This document shows positions 22,166 through 33,085 of a DNA stretch of 64,000 nucleotides, piece by piece; within the stretch, counting starts at the first letter, position 1; every line of letters starts with the position of its first letter. The translations under genes and the position numbers were made by a program. This stretch comes from Aplectana chamaeleonis (taxonomy: Eukaryota > Nematoda > Chromadorea > Rhabditida > Cosmocercidae), in assembly GCA_029168955.1 (NCBI GenBank), contig JAPDOI010000137.1, positions 207,501-271,500 of the forward strand, given 5' to 3'. The notes below the pieces were generated by a model that made no database searches, was not told where the DNA came from, and saw only the letters and a list, made by a program, of their open reading frames with translations.

Positions 22166-23416
22166 CACTTAAGAGACCGCGTGTCCACACTGCGCACCCA
22201 CGCCATAAAACTTTTAACATTTTTTATACTTCTCTGGCGTGGAGTCTTTCTTAACTACGGATAGGTTCTTTATAATGTAACCTATTTACACTCACAGTGG
22301 TCAAGCATTTTGAGTTTTCCTAGTAATTTTACAAGCATTCCAAAAATGGCAGTTTTCGATTTTTCGAGCTTCTTTGGCCGGAAAGAAATCGTTCCAAACT
22401 TGGCCAAGAAGGGGTATCAATGATGCTAATCACGGAACTGGTGTTCTATAGTTGATTGTCGAAATAGTAGTGTCACCTATTTGAGATAACTAGAGTAGGT
22501 CATCGTTTCAAATTTTTCTGCCTTGACCTCGAGGGTTATTCGAGTTGCTGCACAAAGTTCTAGTTTTTACTCTTCAATTTGCAATGAATTTTCTTTCGAC
22601 TGCGGTATATTTGCCATCGGTCAACTTTGTTTGGAATTTCGCTAAATTTCGAGTGGAGGGTAACTTGGGGGGAAAGGGTTGAAAACCTAGAAATAGTTAA
22701 GTGGTTAGGATTTTGTTGAAATTTAACTAGGGGTATATTTTGAGGCGCTGAACAATGAAGTGGTGTATATTTCACAGTTTTCTAAAGCTTCGCTGGCGTC
22801 TGTCGTTCGTCATCCGTTTGAGAACGCTTTAGGTTTTGGTGCGACTTCGCTCACGTGGTCATTGGAGAGGATGGGGTGCTGATCATGAATCTGATTCCCA
22901 TATTGAAATTCTGATAAAATTTTTGTCGGTCGCATCACAAAACTTGGTAGATCAAAGTATTTGAGTCCGCCGAAAGCTCCCCATGAGGATTAGTATTAGG
23001 GCATCACAAAGGAGAAGTTTGTTCATTTTTCACATTTTCAATACTCCGGGCCGGCCTAGCACGGCTCAATCCTAACCATTAGCTGTAACTTGAAGAAAAT
23101 TCTAGAAGTCGACAAACAAACGCTTATTTCGTTACCAGCCTTATGCATGTAAAGCTTCCAAAATAAAAAAAAGCAAGTTCGCCAAAAAGCGGTGAATCAT
23201 TGCTTCACCATCGCCTTACTCCAGATCTCTGTGGAGCGACATACTCTCAGGTGGAGTAGAAACGGAATACTGGTTGTCTAAGTAAGAAAGCCTGCCCCGA
23301 TCAAAATGGTTCCCAGCGGACCGCGTGTCCACACTGCGCACCCACGGAATCGATTAGCTGGGGAGCGCCCCGGTCCGCTGTGGAAATTCGCCGTGGAGCA
23401 GGCGGTCTCTTAAGGG
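22166..23416. mobile_element. piggyBac-like non-autonomous element, copy 1
   Basis: The ends CACTTAAGAGACCGC and GCGGTCTCTTAAGGG (14/15 complementary) are flanked by TTAA (22162-22165, 23417-23420). Together with the flank, the right end reads TTAACCCTTAAGAG, which fits piggyBac ends. Subterminal GTGTCCACACTGCGCACCCACG blocks lie near both ends. No transposase frame. Confidence 0.75.
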
Positions 23417-23429
23417 TTAACCGCAATAA

Positions 23430-23770
23430 CACGGATAACCTAAAGTTTTCACAGTATCCAAAGGAACAATCGAAGCTCTTCATTAAATGGCCGACTTCGT
23501 TCTCATTATCAGATACACCGGACCATATCCCCGTGCAGTTCATAGAAAAGGTGGTCCCGCTCGCTCATGTTTTTAACCTGAGTTTATGGTTGCTGATGTT
23601 CCAAGCCGCTAGCGTACTTCAATTGTAACTTCTACTCTTAAGAAAAAACTATCTACTATCCCTAAACATTCTCGACCCATTCGTATCAACTCGATTTTCG
23701 CTAGGTTGTTTGAAAAGGTGCTGAAGAGAAGAATAATGGATCACGCACTAGTGCATACCCTGCACTTCCC
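23430..23770 (+). pseudogene. LINE reverse-transcriptase N-terminal fragment, copy 1
   Basis: Frames read DHIPVQFIEKVVPLAHVFNLS (the GPDGIP...L..IFNLSL block) and then, after a frame change, the PILKKKLSTIPKDSRPI / FARLFEKVLKRRI block that opens LINE RT domains. Stops and frame changes show decay. It directly follows the piggyBac-like element and is repeated at 35514-35860. Confidence 0.7.
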
Positions 23771-23859
23771 GAGGGCTCTTATAAAACCATGTTTTGATAT
23801 TTTTAGGCATGGGACACTGCATTGATAACTCGTTTTCCTAATCCCATCAAATCCATGGA

Positions 23860-24500
23860 GATTTCAAAAACTGGGTATTTCCATGGCTTTTAGAAGAGAA
23901 AAAAGATACAAGAATGGCAACTTTTAGGGTGTTCAAAATATTGTTTCGAGTTGAGCCTAATTTTTTTTCCTAGGGTTGTTTTGGGCGCTGACTACGAATC
24001 TGAGGCCCATTTGTCGATATTTAAAAAATTCCGTCTGATTTGGTCTGAAGCTTCAAAATAGGGGAAATTTTTGTGGCAAAACGCGACTTTTGACGATTTC
24101 GAGAATACCACGATAAAATCGTCTTGAAACTTCTACCTGGGGGTTATTTGGGCTGCCTAACACAAATCTGTGGTCGGTTTGTCAGTTTTCCTTGGATTAC
24201 GGTATGTAGCCGTTGGTAAACGGTACCTCGGTCATAGTCTCAGATCCCACTCAAAATTTATCTGCGGGTGTTATTTGGGACGCTCAACACGAATTTTAGG
24301 TCCATTTTCCGATTTTCGAAATATTAAGGTAAGTAACGCCAGTTGAAAGGCATTATGCATACCGTAATCTACAGTAAACCTAAGTCTAGCGAAGAATAGA
24401 CTCTAAATTCGGGTGCAGCGTTCTAAATAACCCCCAGTTGGAAGTTTGAAGCCGAATCCGAAAAATTTTCCTAAACACCCCAAAAATTCCCTAATGAGGT
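23860..24500. repeat. Diverged tandem units (GGGTTATTTGGG...AACACGAAT family)
   Basis: Units of roughly 130-150 bp with the core GGGGTTATTTGGG(A/C)(C/T)GC, AACACGAATTT, GTCCATTTTCCGATTTTC recur here, at 35960-36580 (the duplicate) and at 60860-61130. The pattern is that of an old satellite-like family. Confidence 0.6.
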
Positions 24501-24504
24501 AGTG

Positions 24505-25060
24505 AAAAAAGTTGTTGAGAAAACCATACAAATAAGTTAGTTCCGCCAACGGCTGAAAAACGCCAAGGCAAAAAAGCAGGCGCTAATTAGAGTTATTAGA
24601 TTTCTAAGTTGCAGATCCGTGCACACGTGCACAGCTCCGTCCAAAAAGATCGGAGTCTCATGCTGTGTAGTCAAAATTCATCGACATTCAGAGGCAGAAG
24701 TAAATGCAAATTTAACTAATTAAAACAGTTTGACAGTGAAAGCGAGCACTTCAATCAGGATTTCGACATGATGAAGGCAGAAATTTTTGAGCAGAAAAGT
24801 TCGAAGGCAATTGGTGATCGATTAAATGTGGATTTCAAGCCAGCTGATGTTTTTGATACTAGAGATCATTGATGCTGATGATGTGGAGTGAGCTCGTCCA
24901 CCATCAAAAGAACTGAAAATTTAGGGTGATAATTTCACCCAAAATAGGGTTTTTTTCGCAATTTTTCTTAGAGGTCCTACAACTCTAGATCCAAAAAAGG
25001 TCTAGAGGAGAAAAGTAGACAAGCATATTCCACCGCGATAAGTACCTTTACTGACGTAAA
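24505..25060. mobile_element. Decayed copy of the 32.5 kb TTAA-type MITE
   Basis: The interior matches 32600-33060 (GTGCACACGTGCACAG, CAAGCCAGCTGATGTT, GGACTCGTCCACCATC-like blocks), but the ends are lost. Confidence 0.6.
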
Positions 25061-25860
25061 TCGAAGTATTGGAACTGGTAGTATGGGGAACCAATGAAAA
25101 AACAAAGGAAAACTGCATGAAAATAGAGGAGAAATGATTATTTATGTTATCTGGTGAAAGTGAACGAGTTACCCCGCACACTATTGGAACATAGAATATA
25201 AGCGACGAAACGGTTGAGATAGCGGAGCCGATATCTGTACTAGAACGTTAACGTCATTGGAATCATAAAAATTAGCCAAAGTGACCGTATTCGAAGAATC
25301 AGTCCGGACAAGTTTCTGTCTGGTGCGGAGTGGTCGAAGCTAATAGGCGGGGTTGTTGAAATTTTCGTCTGGCATGGCTCAAATTTAGTAGTTTTGACCC
25401 GCTTTTGCCGCTTCCAATGGCTCAAACCTACTAGGGGCCATTCTATCCCAGTAACGTAGTTATCTCAAATTTTTTTTTTCGTCCGTGTCTGCTGCCTTCA
25501 AATCAACCTAACCAAGTTCAAATAATTGCCCTCCCCCGATCCAACTTTGTTAATTGACATCAAACTTCAACAAGATGTTCATTAAAAACATGTTGCGTCT
25601 GCCTCCTTCCATGTCATCCGGTTTCGTGTCTTTCCCCTCCCCGTTCTATAGAAAATTATTTTTTTCATTATTGTTGTGACCGCGTTCATTCCAGTTTGTG
25701 CTCTGTGTAGCTGTGAACAAGCCCCGCAAGTCGAGCCCTGCCGGATCGCGGCGCTCCAGGAGGATACAACTCGGTTTTTTTTTCTGCTCGATCGCTGATT
25801 TCAATGCACTTATACACCGCCCTTTTTCCCTCAGCGCGGAAAAACTTACCGTCTTACCTA

Positions 25861-25999
25861 ACGTCGGCTTGGATCCTGAAGAGACTTTGCGTTCACTGTC
25901 GAAGGTTAGCGCAAACTCGGTGCCATATGCTGTAACATACCGAGTTTGCGCCAACCTCCAATGGGGAACGCAAAGTCTCTTCCGGGTCCATGCCGATGT
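25861..25999. mobile_element. TA-flanked palindromic MITE (139 bp)
   Basis: Near-perfect palindrome ACGTCGGCTTGGATCC...GGTCCATGCCGATGT with TA on each side. Same family as 14326-15059 and 47500-47642. Confidence 0.75.
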
Positions 26000-26325
26000 T
26001 ACAATTTCGCTCCATGGGACTAGACGGAAGTTTCAAAATTACACTACCTTTTTTAGACTGATACATCATATTCAGTGCTTTTTCACTTACTTGCTCGTCA
26101 AAATCAAAATCAGGAAGTCAAAATCATGGCTGCCGTGGCCGACTACTGAGAGAAAAGTCTAATTTCTTTTCCCAAAAAGGGTGCCCAAAAGGGTACCACG
26201 CTAACGGAGGTGCACATTCAAAATCGTCATTCCGGGACGCGTGCCCATCCCTGGTTACGCCGCTGCTTACACGCCTGTCTGAGACAGCAAAAGTAATGGG
26301 CTTCCTCGGCATGAACCATAAAATA

Positions 26326-26451
26326 CTGTTGTTCTCTGGGCAAAATTCCGGTCCGCATTCGCGGACTACGGCTGAAGCATCATGCAAACCGTGTTGATCG
26401 TGGCACGAATTTGCGCATTTGCTGACTGGAATTTGGCCCAGAGAACGACAG
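26326..26451. mobile_element. TA-flanked inverted-repeat MITE (126 bp)
   Basis: The ends CTGTTGTTCTCTGGGC and GCCCAGAGAACGACAG are flanked by TA (26324-26325, 26452-26453). No coding sequence. Confidence 0.7.
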
Positions 26452-26699
26452 TATATTAGTTTGACTCTTTTTTGACGCTTCCAACGGTGTGAACTTTCCC
26501 ATAGGAGCAGTTCATCAAAACCGCTATCGCATCCTATTTCTTTGATAATATGTGCTGCGTTTAACACTGTCCGATGCCAATAGGAGCAAGGCTCCTAAAA
26601 ATAGAAGACAAACAATTTTGATATTTGCTTTGTTTGCCGATACCGATTTGGATTCTTTTTTTTTAGTGAGACAGTGCAAATTCCTTTTTAGTCGTGTTT

Positions 26700-26837
26700 A
26701 TGTACCGGAAATCGATAGTGCAAGAGCGGAAGGTAGCGGCTGCAACAGAAGATCCGGCAGGCGTTCAATTCGAAGCAGATCCGCAGCCCCAATGGTGCCG
26801 CGTCACTAATGCTAAAACTATAAATTGTTCCGAATAG
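26700..26837 (+). other. Short open frame with protein-like composition
   Basis: A 45-codon frame from ATG to TAG (MYRKSIVQERKVAAATED...QWCRVTNAKTINCSE) looks more protein-like than the surrounding AT-rich repeats. It lies about 90 bp left of the CTCnG-ended element whose other side abuts a second decayed coding stretch (28851). It could be an exon fragment of the same lost gene. No family recognised. Confidence 0.3.
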
Positions 26838-27807
26838 GAGAGTTCAGGCTCCTATTCCATCTACAGCCGTGTAGTGATCTAGAGGTAATCCGGCTCCATC
26901 AGACGCCAGCTAACGGGGTAAAGAGCTCAGGCAAACCATCGCTCGGAGCGGGACCGAAGAGCGACTCGAGCGACGCTGTCTCCGCTCCGAACGAAAATTA
27001 GCCATTTACTCGGGCCACAGCAGCCGCTCTCCGGGCGACCGCAGTCCCGCTAGGAGCGATATTCAGTTGAACTTGGCACTGAGGTGGCTGTCCGGGCGAT
27101 TTTCGAAATTTCCCCCTAGTTTTTCTTTATGTCCGCCCCTTCTCGAGAGGTGCGTGAATGTCGCGGTCCACGCCAGAGAAGTCCCCGCCTCGTTCCGCAA
27201 CAAGGGCGTAACCTTCGCCGAGGTCTGCGGTGAGGAACCACCCTCACTGCGGACAGCGGCGAAAACCGCCCCACCCCCATCCGTGGGATCCCCTATCCCC
27301 CAGCGGTCAAAAATATGCCGGCCTCCGGAGAGGGACTCCAAGTCACCTTCCATGGCCGGCATCAGAACGCTGAATGAGGACTCGAGTGAGATGAGGCACC
27401 TTTTATACCGGCTGTGCATGTGATAAACACATTAGGACGTGATAATTCGCTTTACCATGTTTTTCATGGCTGCCACTGCACCCCGCACTCTTCAACTCGG
27501 ATGATGGGTCCCTCAGATGACTTAAGCTCGGGGAAATCGCAGTGGCTGTATTCGGGAAGGCGAAAGAAGACAGAAATCCGCCAGGTGATCCGATATGCCT
27601 GCCTGAGTAGTCACAGAAAGCGAAAAGACCAGGAAAAAAAACGGAAACCGATTGGGCAAGGGGCGCCGTGACGGCTCAGCTTGGCCTGCAAACACTTCAT
27701 GACATCCTACACAATAATCTCCACGTCCGACTCTCTATGAACTTCGGCATCAGAATATTGGTGGATAGTTTGACTGTAGTAGGCACGAGGTGGTATGGTT
27801 TTATTGT

Positions 27808-27845
27808 AGACTAACGTTTCGGCGGTTTCGCCCTCTTCGGAGTCT
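27808..27845 (-). ncRNA. Hammerhead-ribozyme-like core (copy 2)
   Basis: Same layout as 16319-16356: AGACT, CCGAAGA, GC hairpin, GAAA, CGTT, AGTCT on the minus strand. The stem II loop differs while both stem I strands and the core are kept, including the unusual C in place of U4. Upstream sequence (27727-27807) matches the left half of the palindrome at 16267-16421; the right half is missing. Confidence 0.4.
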
Positions 27846-27967
27846 GGAAAAGGTCGAATCTATGTGTAAAATTACACGGCCAAACAGAGTTTTTATTTTT
27901 ACCCTTCAGAAATTCAAGACAAAATTTTCCAAACAAATGGCTGGGATGCTTGAAGCTGAGTGACATA

Positions 27968-28194
27968 CCTTTTCAAAGCCCGTGGAACATCAGGTATTCG
28001 GTAGATAGACGACGGGGTACCGAGATCAATGCGAGGGACCCCAAGGTCAACCGGAAGGACGAGGGTATAAATATAACGCGGGAACTACAGCCCTACATCA
28101 GATTAGCCTTCTGATTTGGGGTACTGCCTTCTGATATCTCGGTACCCCGTCGTCTATCTACCGGATACCTGATGTTCCACGGACTTTGAAAAGG
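27968..28194. mobile_element. TA-flanked inverted-repeat MITE inside the left arm
   Basis: The ends CCTTTTCAAAGCCCGTGGAA and its complement (few mismatches) are flanked by TA (27966-27967, 28195-28196). The matching position in the right arm has a single TA, which serves as the empty site. Confidence 0.85.
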
Positions 28195-28233
28195 TAAACT
28201 CTGGTACCGCCGTAGTGACCTGTTGATTTCGAT

Positions 28234-28321
28234 TATCACAGCGCGGAGCGGTGGCTTTTTCGTCGGAACCTCCTTATCACTAGTTATATTTCACCGAGGC
28301 CCACCGCTCCGCTGCTGGTAT
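28234..28321. mobile_element. Short hairpin MITE (CAGCGGAGCGG family)
   Basis: Arms TTATCACAGCGCGGAGCGGTGG / CCACCGCTCCGCTGCTGGTA (first arm shown in part) with an internal CCTTATCA. Same family as 8855-8936 and 55996-56084. Confidence 0.7.
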
Positions 28322-28850
28322 TGATCGAAATCAACAGGTCACTACGGCGGTACCAGAGTTTATGTCACTCAGCTTCAAGCATCCCAGCCATTTGTTTGGA
28401 AAATTTTGTCTTGAATTTCTGTAGGGTAAAAACTACGTTTGGCCGAGTAATTCTACACACGGATTCGACCTTTTTCAGGCTCTGAAAAGGACGAAACCCT
28501 CCCTCTTGGGTCCCGCATACGTTTTAAGGCGTCTGAAGTATTCCTATTTGGGTCCGGCACGCTTTGTCCGGCGTCCGGCGCACCGCCAATTGGATCCGGT
28601 ATGCTTTGTCCGGCCTCGGGCGCACTGTCACTGGGGTCCCACAGTTTATCACTATCTCTGGAGTTGGCACCGCTGTCGCCCCGAGAGCGACCGGACAGCG
28701 GCAGAGGGGCGAACTGACACCGGACAGGAACCGCGGTGCCAGTTCGCCCTCGGCCACTGTCCGGGCGATGACGTCATAATTGGGAGGAGCCGATGTCGCT
28801 CCGAGCGATGGTTTGTCTGAGAGGATTTCTTCAACCTCGGATATCACTGA

Positions 28851-29393
28851 ATTTCTCTGGACCTCATTGTGAAGAAACATAAGACCCAATTGCGGTGGCC
28901 GGAGTTCGGAATAGCTGCATCCATGCCATTCTTTGGGTACCTCCAAATTGACCGAACCGCGATTTCGTTAAAGCAATTAAATCATCTGAATCCAGGGTCC
29001 GAAGATTTCAACTATGATACGTTTTTAAGCATGTGAGCTGTGCTTCAAGATCTTTACCGAAGCAGCTCTCTACTTTTACGATGAGCATGAATCAATAGAG
29101 AAGCAAATTCACGGCAAAAAATGGAGTACAAAGAGCTCCTGAAGCTTCTGCATTCCTTTTTTTCAAAAACTATGTTGCGGAAGTGCGAATGTTGCGAGAG
29201 ATTCTAGGACGAAAAGTAGGCCATACCAGGTGTTCAGGACTTCGGAAGAACAGCTTCTGAATCTTTGTCGCAATCGCAATACTGAAAAGCTTAGAAACGT
29301 TTGACAGCCATTCCAGTCAACTCAAAAACAAACGCGGCGGTAAACTTTGCTCGAGTCCGAGTAGCTCTGGGGAAAGGCTCGAGATTCTTCTAA
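28851..29393 (+). pseudogene. Decayed protein-coding stretch, possibly a C2H2/U1-type zinc finger gene
   Basis: Successive frames look protein-like: RWPEFGIAASMPFFGYLQID and NHLNPGSEDFNYDTFL up to about 29029; after a +1 shift CELCFKIF...HESIEKQIHGKKW (about 29035-29125), which has the C-x2-C...H...HGKKW shape of U1/JAZ zinc fingers; then RTKSRPYQVFRTSEEQLLNL and AIPVNSKTNAAVNFARVRVA in further frames. The frame changes lack convincing splice sites, so a pseudogene is more likely than a multi-exon gene. The CTCnG-ended element ends only 30 bp upstream and may have split the gene. The family assignment is tentative. Confidence 0.45.
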
Positions 29394-30666
29394 GTTTGGA
29401 CTCTTGGTTCTTTGCAATTCTTTCGTTTATCGCTAATGGAGTGGTCAACCAAAAGACAAAAGGGGAAATGTGTACATACATAAACCACTCTCGTTCAGAT
29501 AGAGGACAGAGTTCAAATAGAGGGAAATACGGGAATTATTTGCAATATTTTGTAGACCGGACAATTTCATTCCGAACAATCGATAACATTTTGTTTTGAT
29601 TGTTTGATTTCCCACTAAGAAAAAATTTAATTTCCAGCACATATGGACCTAGGTTTAGGAGCAAAAGATACCTTTTGAGTAGCTTATTTTCGGACTGATA
29701 TTTCGTAGTAAGCACTGATTTTCGTTTTGCATTTAACTTCAAGAAAAGGCGAACCATTGGAATTCTCGGAAATGGAATTTGAAGACTCCTTCACCGGAAA
29801 CCACACTTCGGGATGTGCATTCCAGGTGAATCTGTGAGCAGCCAGTTTTTGCATGGTTTTGATTGTTCTTCAGTTTACCTTTTCGGGTCGGAAAAAAATT
29901 CCATCCAGACCTTACATCACAATATAGTTGGAGTTATAAGTGTTTCGCCAATGTTCAAAACTCACTGTTGGCGTGAAGGTTGCATATAAAGGAATTCTAA
30001 TTAATGCAAATGTGGTTACGGACAGTTTTTCTCGTTTCAGATGAAAGCGATGAGGACTCTGATGAGAGGTCGAGTCAACTCCTTTGATGTCTTTGTTCAG
30101 AGGAGTGCTCAGATCGAAATTCGTGATAGCGTCACCATTCAAGGGATTCCGCAACTTGCATAATTGTCCCCATCGCTACCGTAACCAGCACTATTATCGC
30201 GTGGTCCAGCGATCGGTCATCATGCTGTGATGTGAAGATGGCTGGCCACCTTTGAATGATCCCGTTTCTTATCGAATGATTCCAATGATTTGTCACAGGA
30301 GTAAAACATCTTGACTCGGTAAAAAAGAAAAAACGCGAAGATAGTAGAAAACACTTATCAGTAAAACGATAATTTGGATCGGATCTGGCGGACGGAGCCA
30401 ACAGTTTGAGAAATACCACCATTTTAACTTTGGTGAGATTCATTTGAGTATACACGAGACAAGACAACAGAACAAATACAATTTACGGGACGGCCGAAAG
30501 CGACACATCACATAGTTGATTTTGAACGGAAATGTGGTCCATAGTAGACCCGGCACTCAGTCAAGGTCGACTGAATGTAAGGTAGACGAACCCGAAATGT
30601 TTCAGACAAGACCCAGATGAGTGTAATATTATAGCGATTCGGCAGGTCATTGGTCGACCACCACAC
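29394..30666. other. No secure gene; possible minus-strand coding relic at 29990-30467
   Basis: On the minus strand a frame from 30467 ends in a hydrophobic run (AIIVLVTVAMGTIM). One frame over, it continues as a polar tail (KLRNPLNGDAITNFDLSTP...) to about 30040, which would make a membrane anchor plus cytoplasmic tail if a single frameshift were repaired. No family is recognised and it could be chance. The rest (29394-29900) shows nothing. Confidence 0.3.
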
Positions 30667-30670
30667 TTAA

Positions 30671-31154
30671 AGGCACAGTACACCCCCAGATATGAAATTT
30701 GAGACTTTCATGTAATTTTGTAGAAGACCCCTCCTGTATAACACGTGCCAAATGCCAGATCTCATTTCCTCCAAATAAGCGAGATATAAGCGACCACCAC
30801 AGGCCCGACCCCCTTCGCTCACCGCCACAGGCCCGACCCCCTAACAGATTTTCGAACTCAATAGCGGCTCGATGGATGGAGGAATTCCAACAAGTCGTCG
30901 TTCTTCAGTGCATTACTGGACTGTCTCCTTATCCTGGCTTTCTCTCACGCAACGATTGCGAATGGAGAGAAATACAGGCCTGAGACAACTCGTCCACCAA
31001 TTTTTCACCCTCAGAATCTTGGTATTTTTGAAGAGCCATAACTCTGTTCAAAGGGGGTCTTGGACGATTTCAAAGATACCATTGTGATCAGAGTTTGACC
31101 CTCTCCAAGATAAGGATAAAACCTCAAATTTAATTTTTTGGGTGTCCTGTGCCT
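30671..31154. mobile_element. TTAA-type MITE, AGGCACAGTACACC subfamily (chain member 1)
   Basis: AGGCACAGTACACCCCC at the left and GGGTGTCCTGTGCCT at the right, TTAA on both sides (30667-30670, 31155-31158). The right TTAA is shared with the next element. Confidence 0.8.
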
Positions 31155-31158
31155 TTAA

Positions 31159-31648
31159 AGGCAGTGTTCACGATGAAAATCGTTTTTCTGTTTTTCCGCC
31201 TATCTTGAAAACGGCCCCATGCTGATTTCAATGGTGCCTCTGAAATCATACAAGACCTTCTGTGAACGCAGGTAAGGTCCCTCAAAGATTGAGCTATGGA
31301 AACATGGTGGACGAGTTTTCCAAGGCTTGTAACTTCCGTCTTTTGCAGCCGATCTATGCGAGCTGACCTGAGTAAAGAGAGAAGCTGAGAATGAAGGGAA
31401 GAACGGGGCTAACGATTGAAAATCATCGCTCATCTCACGATCTCGAGCATTCATTTGTTCACGTCGGTGGGCGTGTGATGCGCTTTTGGGGTTTTCAATG
31501 CGCTCGAAGTTGCAACTTCGGGCTCTTTTGGGGCTCTTCCTGGCTCGTTTTCATGCGTTCTTTCGACGTTAACGTTACAGAGTGTCCCTCCACTACCCAA
31601 TCCTAGTGGAATTTCGAAAACATTTTTCATCGTGAGTGAACACTGCCT
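31159..31648. mobile_element. TTAA-type MITE, AGGCAGTGTTCACGATG subfamily (chain member 2)
   Basis: The ends AGGCAGTGTTCACGATGAAA and TTTTTCATCGTG...AACACTGCCT share TTAA with both neighbours (31155-31158, 31649-31652). The interior matches the copy at 48149-48624. Confidence 0.85.
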
Positions 31649-31652
31649 TTAA

Positions 31653-32121
31653 AGGCACAGTCCAACCACAGAATCGTTTTTCTGTTTTTCTGACTATCTT
31701 GAAAACAGTCTCACACTGATTCCAATGACGTCTTCGGAATCGTACAAGGCCCCCTAAGAACGAGGTTATGGCCCCTCAAAAATTGTGCAACGGAAGCATG
31801 GTGGACGAGCTGTCCGAGGCTCGTAACTTCCGTCATTTGCAACCGATGTACGCGAAGCGACCTGAACAAAGAAAGAGGCTGGGAATGAAGGGAAGAACGG
31901 AACTACGGGTCGGAAACCATCTCGCCGCTGTTGAACTCGAAAGATCGTAAAAGCGGCGTGCCAAAGTGGCTTCCTGGTATGGGCGCCCCAGGGTGGCTTC
32001 CACTATATCTCGCTTATTTGGAGGATTTGACAGCTCGCATTTAGCAGGGGTTATTTAGGGTGGGTAAACTTCACAATTATGTGGAAATCTCAGATTTCGT
32101 CTCTGAGCTTGGACTGTGCCT
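31653..32121. mobile_element. TTAA-type MITE, AGGCACAGTCCAACC subfamily (chain member 3)
   Basis: The ends AGGCACAGTCCAA and TTGGACTGTGCCT are flanked by the shared TTAA at 31649-31652 and by TTAA at 32122-32125. Confidence 0.8.
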
Positions 32122-32125
32122 TTAA

Positions 32126-32545
32126 AGCGGTGGTCAGGATTATCTATCGTTGCCGAGTTATCACCGCTTATCGCTTGAACGGAGGCCCACCGTTACACCT
32201 CGACGAGAAAATGGCGAAAAACAGTTTGTTTTAATTGGAAATAACACAATTTGACATGGGTTTTAGCGGTAGATGAGTGAGCTCCCATGATATTCGCCGG
32301 TGGACCAGTTCAGTTCACCACCATGCCGTACTCGAAATCACCTATTGATCAATTCCGTGCAAAGTTCAGCTGCATAATGTTGCTTGGAGTCCAGGGCTGT
32401 GAGGAATTCCACAGAATTCTGCTGTTCTGGGACTTATTCTTACTACAAATCCTAAAAGATTACGTTATACATACGTTCAAATAGAAATTTATCCATGTGC
32501 AAGAACATAAACGACCATAATTTTTTGTTTATTTGAACCATGCCA
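32126..32545. mobile_element. Probable decayed TTAA-type MITE (chain member 4)
   Basis: Begins AGCGGTGGTCAGG directly after TTAA and ends near GAACCATGCCA before CTGA. The ends are eroded. A 65-codon frame at 32287-32484 has no motif. Confidence 0.45.
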
Positions 32546-32549
32546 CTGA

Positions 32550-33085
32550 AGGCAGTGGTCACGATGAAAAAACGTTATCGAAAAAACTACAGAAATCAGC
32601 TTAGATATAAAACAGCTCAAAAACTATGAAGGTAGTGCGGTGAAAAACGGGCTAAAATTAGGGTTATTAGGACCCTAAATTTCCAGTTCGTGCACACGTG
32701 CACAGAAAGATCAGTCTCATGCCAAGCATTCAAAAATCATCGACACTCAGAGGAAAAAATAAATGCAAATTTACCTAATAAAACAGTTGAACAATAAAAG
32801 CAAGCACTTCAACCAATGTTTTTGACTATATGTGTACATAAATCTAAAATTTCATTGATTGAAATTCAATTTCAAGCCAGCTGATGTTCTCGATATTAGA
32901 GATCATCGATGCCGATGATGGGGGGTGGACTCGTCCACCATCTAAAGACAAGAAAGTTCAGGCTTCGAATTCGGACTAGAACAGCTATTTTTTCGCGATT
33001 TTTCTTATAGGTTCTACTACTCTATACCCAGAAAAGGGTTTAGAGAGGAAAGGAAGACGAGCATATTTGAGCGCGACCACTGCCT
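32550..33085. mobile_element. TTAA-type MITE, AGGCAGTGGTC subfamily (chain member 5)
   Basis: AGGCAGTGGTCACGATG at the left (after CTGA, a mutated TTAA) and GCGACCACTGCCT before TTAA (33086-33089). The interior is shared with 24505-25060. Confidence 0.8.

Larger units (their letters stand above)
22162..24503 (+). repeat. Direct duplication, copy 1 (second copy 34211-36588)
   Basis: The two blocks are nearly identical over about 2.35 kb. Both start exactly at the TTAA of the piggyBac-like left end and both stop after CCCTAATGAGGTAGT. Copy 2 carries one extra subterminal GCGTGTCCACACTGCGCACC unit. Confidence 0.9.
27845..28477. mobile_element. Outer inverted-repeat element of a nested hairpin set
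   Basis: Arms 27845-27967 plus 28197-28233 pair with 28322-28477 (GAAAAGGTCGAATC, ATGGCTGGGATGCTTGAAGC, GGTACCGCCGTAGTGACC). The left arm is interrupted by the TA-flanked element at 27968-28194; the tip of the hairpin is the short MITE 28234-28321. Confidence 0.8.
26926..28821. mobile_element. CTCnG-ended TIR element, 1.9 kb, 2-bp TSD (AG)
   Basis: The ends CTCAGGCAAACCATCGCTCG and its complement (one mismatch) are flanked by AG on both sides (26924-26925, 28822-28823). A related 650-bp copy is at 50310-50963; both contain CTCCGAGCG/CGCTCGGAG blocks and CGGCCACTGTCCGGGCGATGACGT near the right end. The two overlapping 118-codon frames at about 27063-27423 lie on opposite strands of GC-rich repeat and are not convincing genes. 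A nest of hairpins fills 27845-28477. Confidence 0.7.

Noticed and set aside
27063..27423. Two 118-codon frames on opposite strands
   Set aside because: They cover the same GC-rich bases of a transposon-like element; neither shows a motif, and the related element at 50.3 kb does not keep either frame.
32392..32425. Another hAT-type left end (CAGGGCTGTGAGG)
   Set aside because: No matching right end or 8-bp duplication was found nearby; the following bases form a small local hairpin instead.
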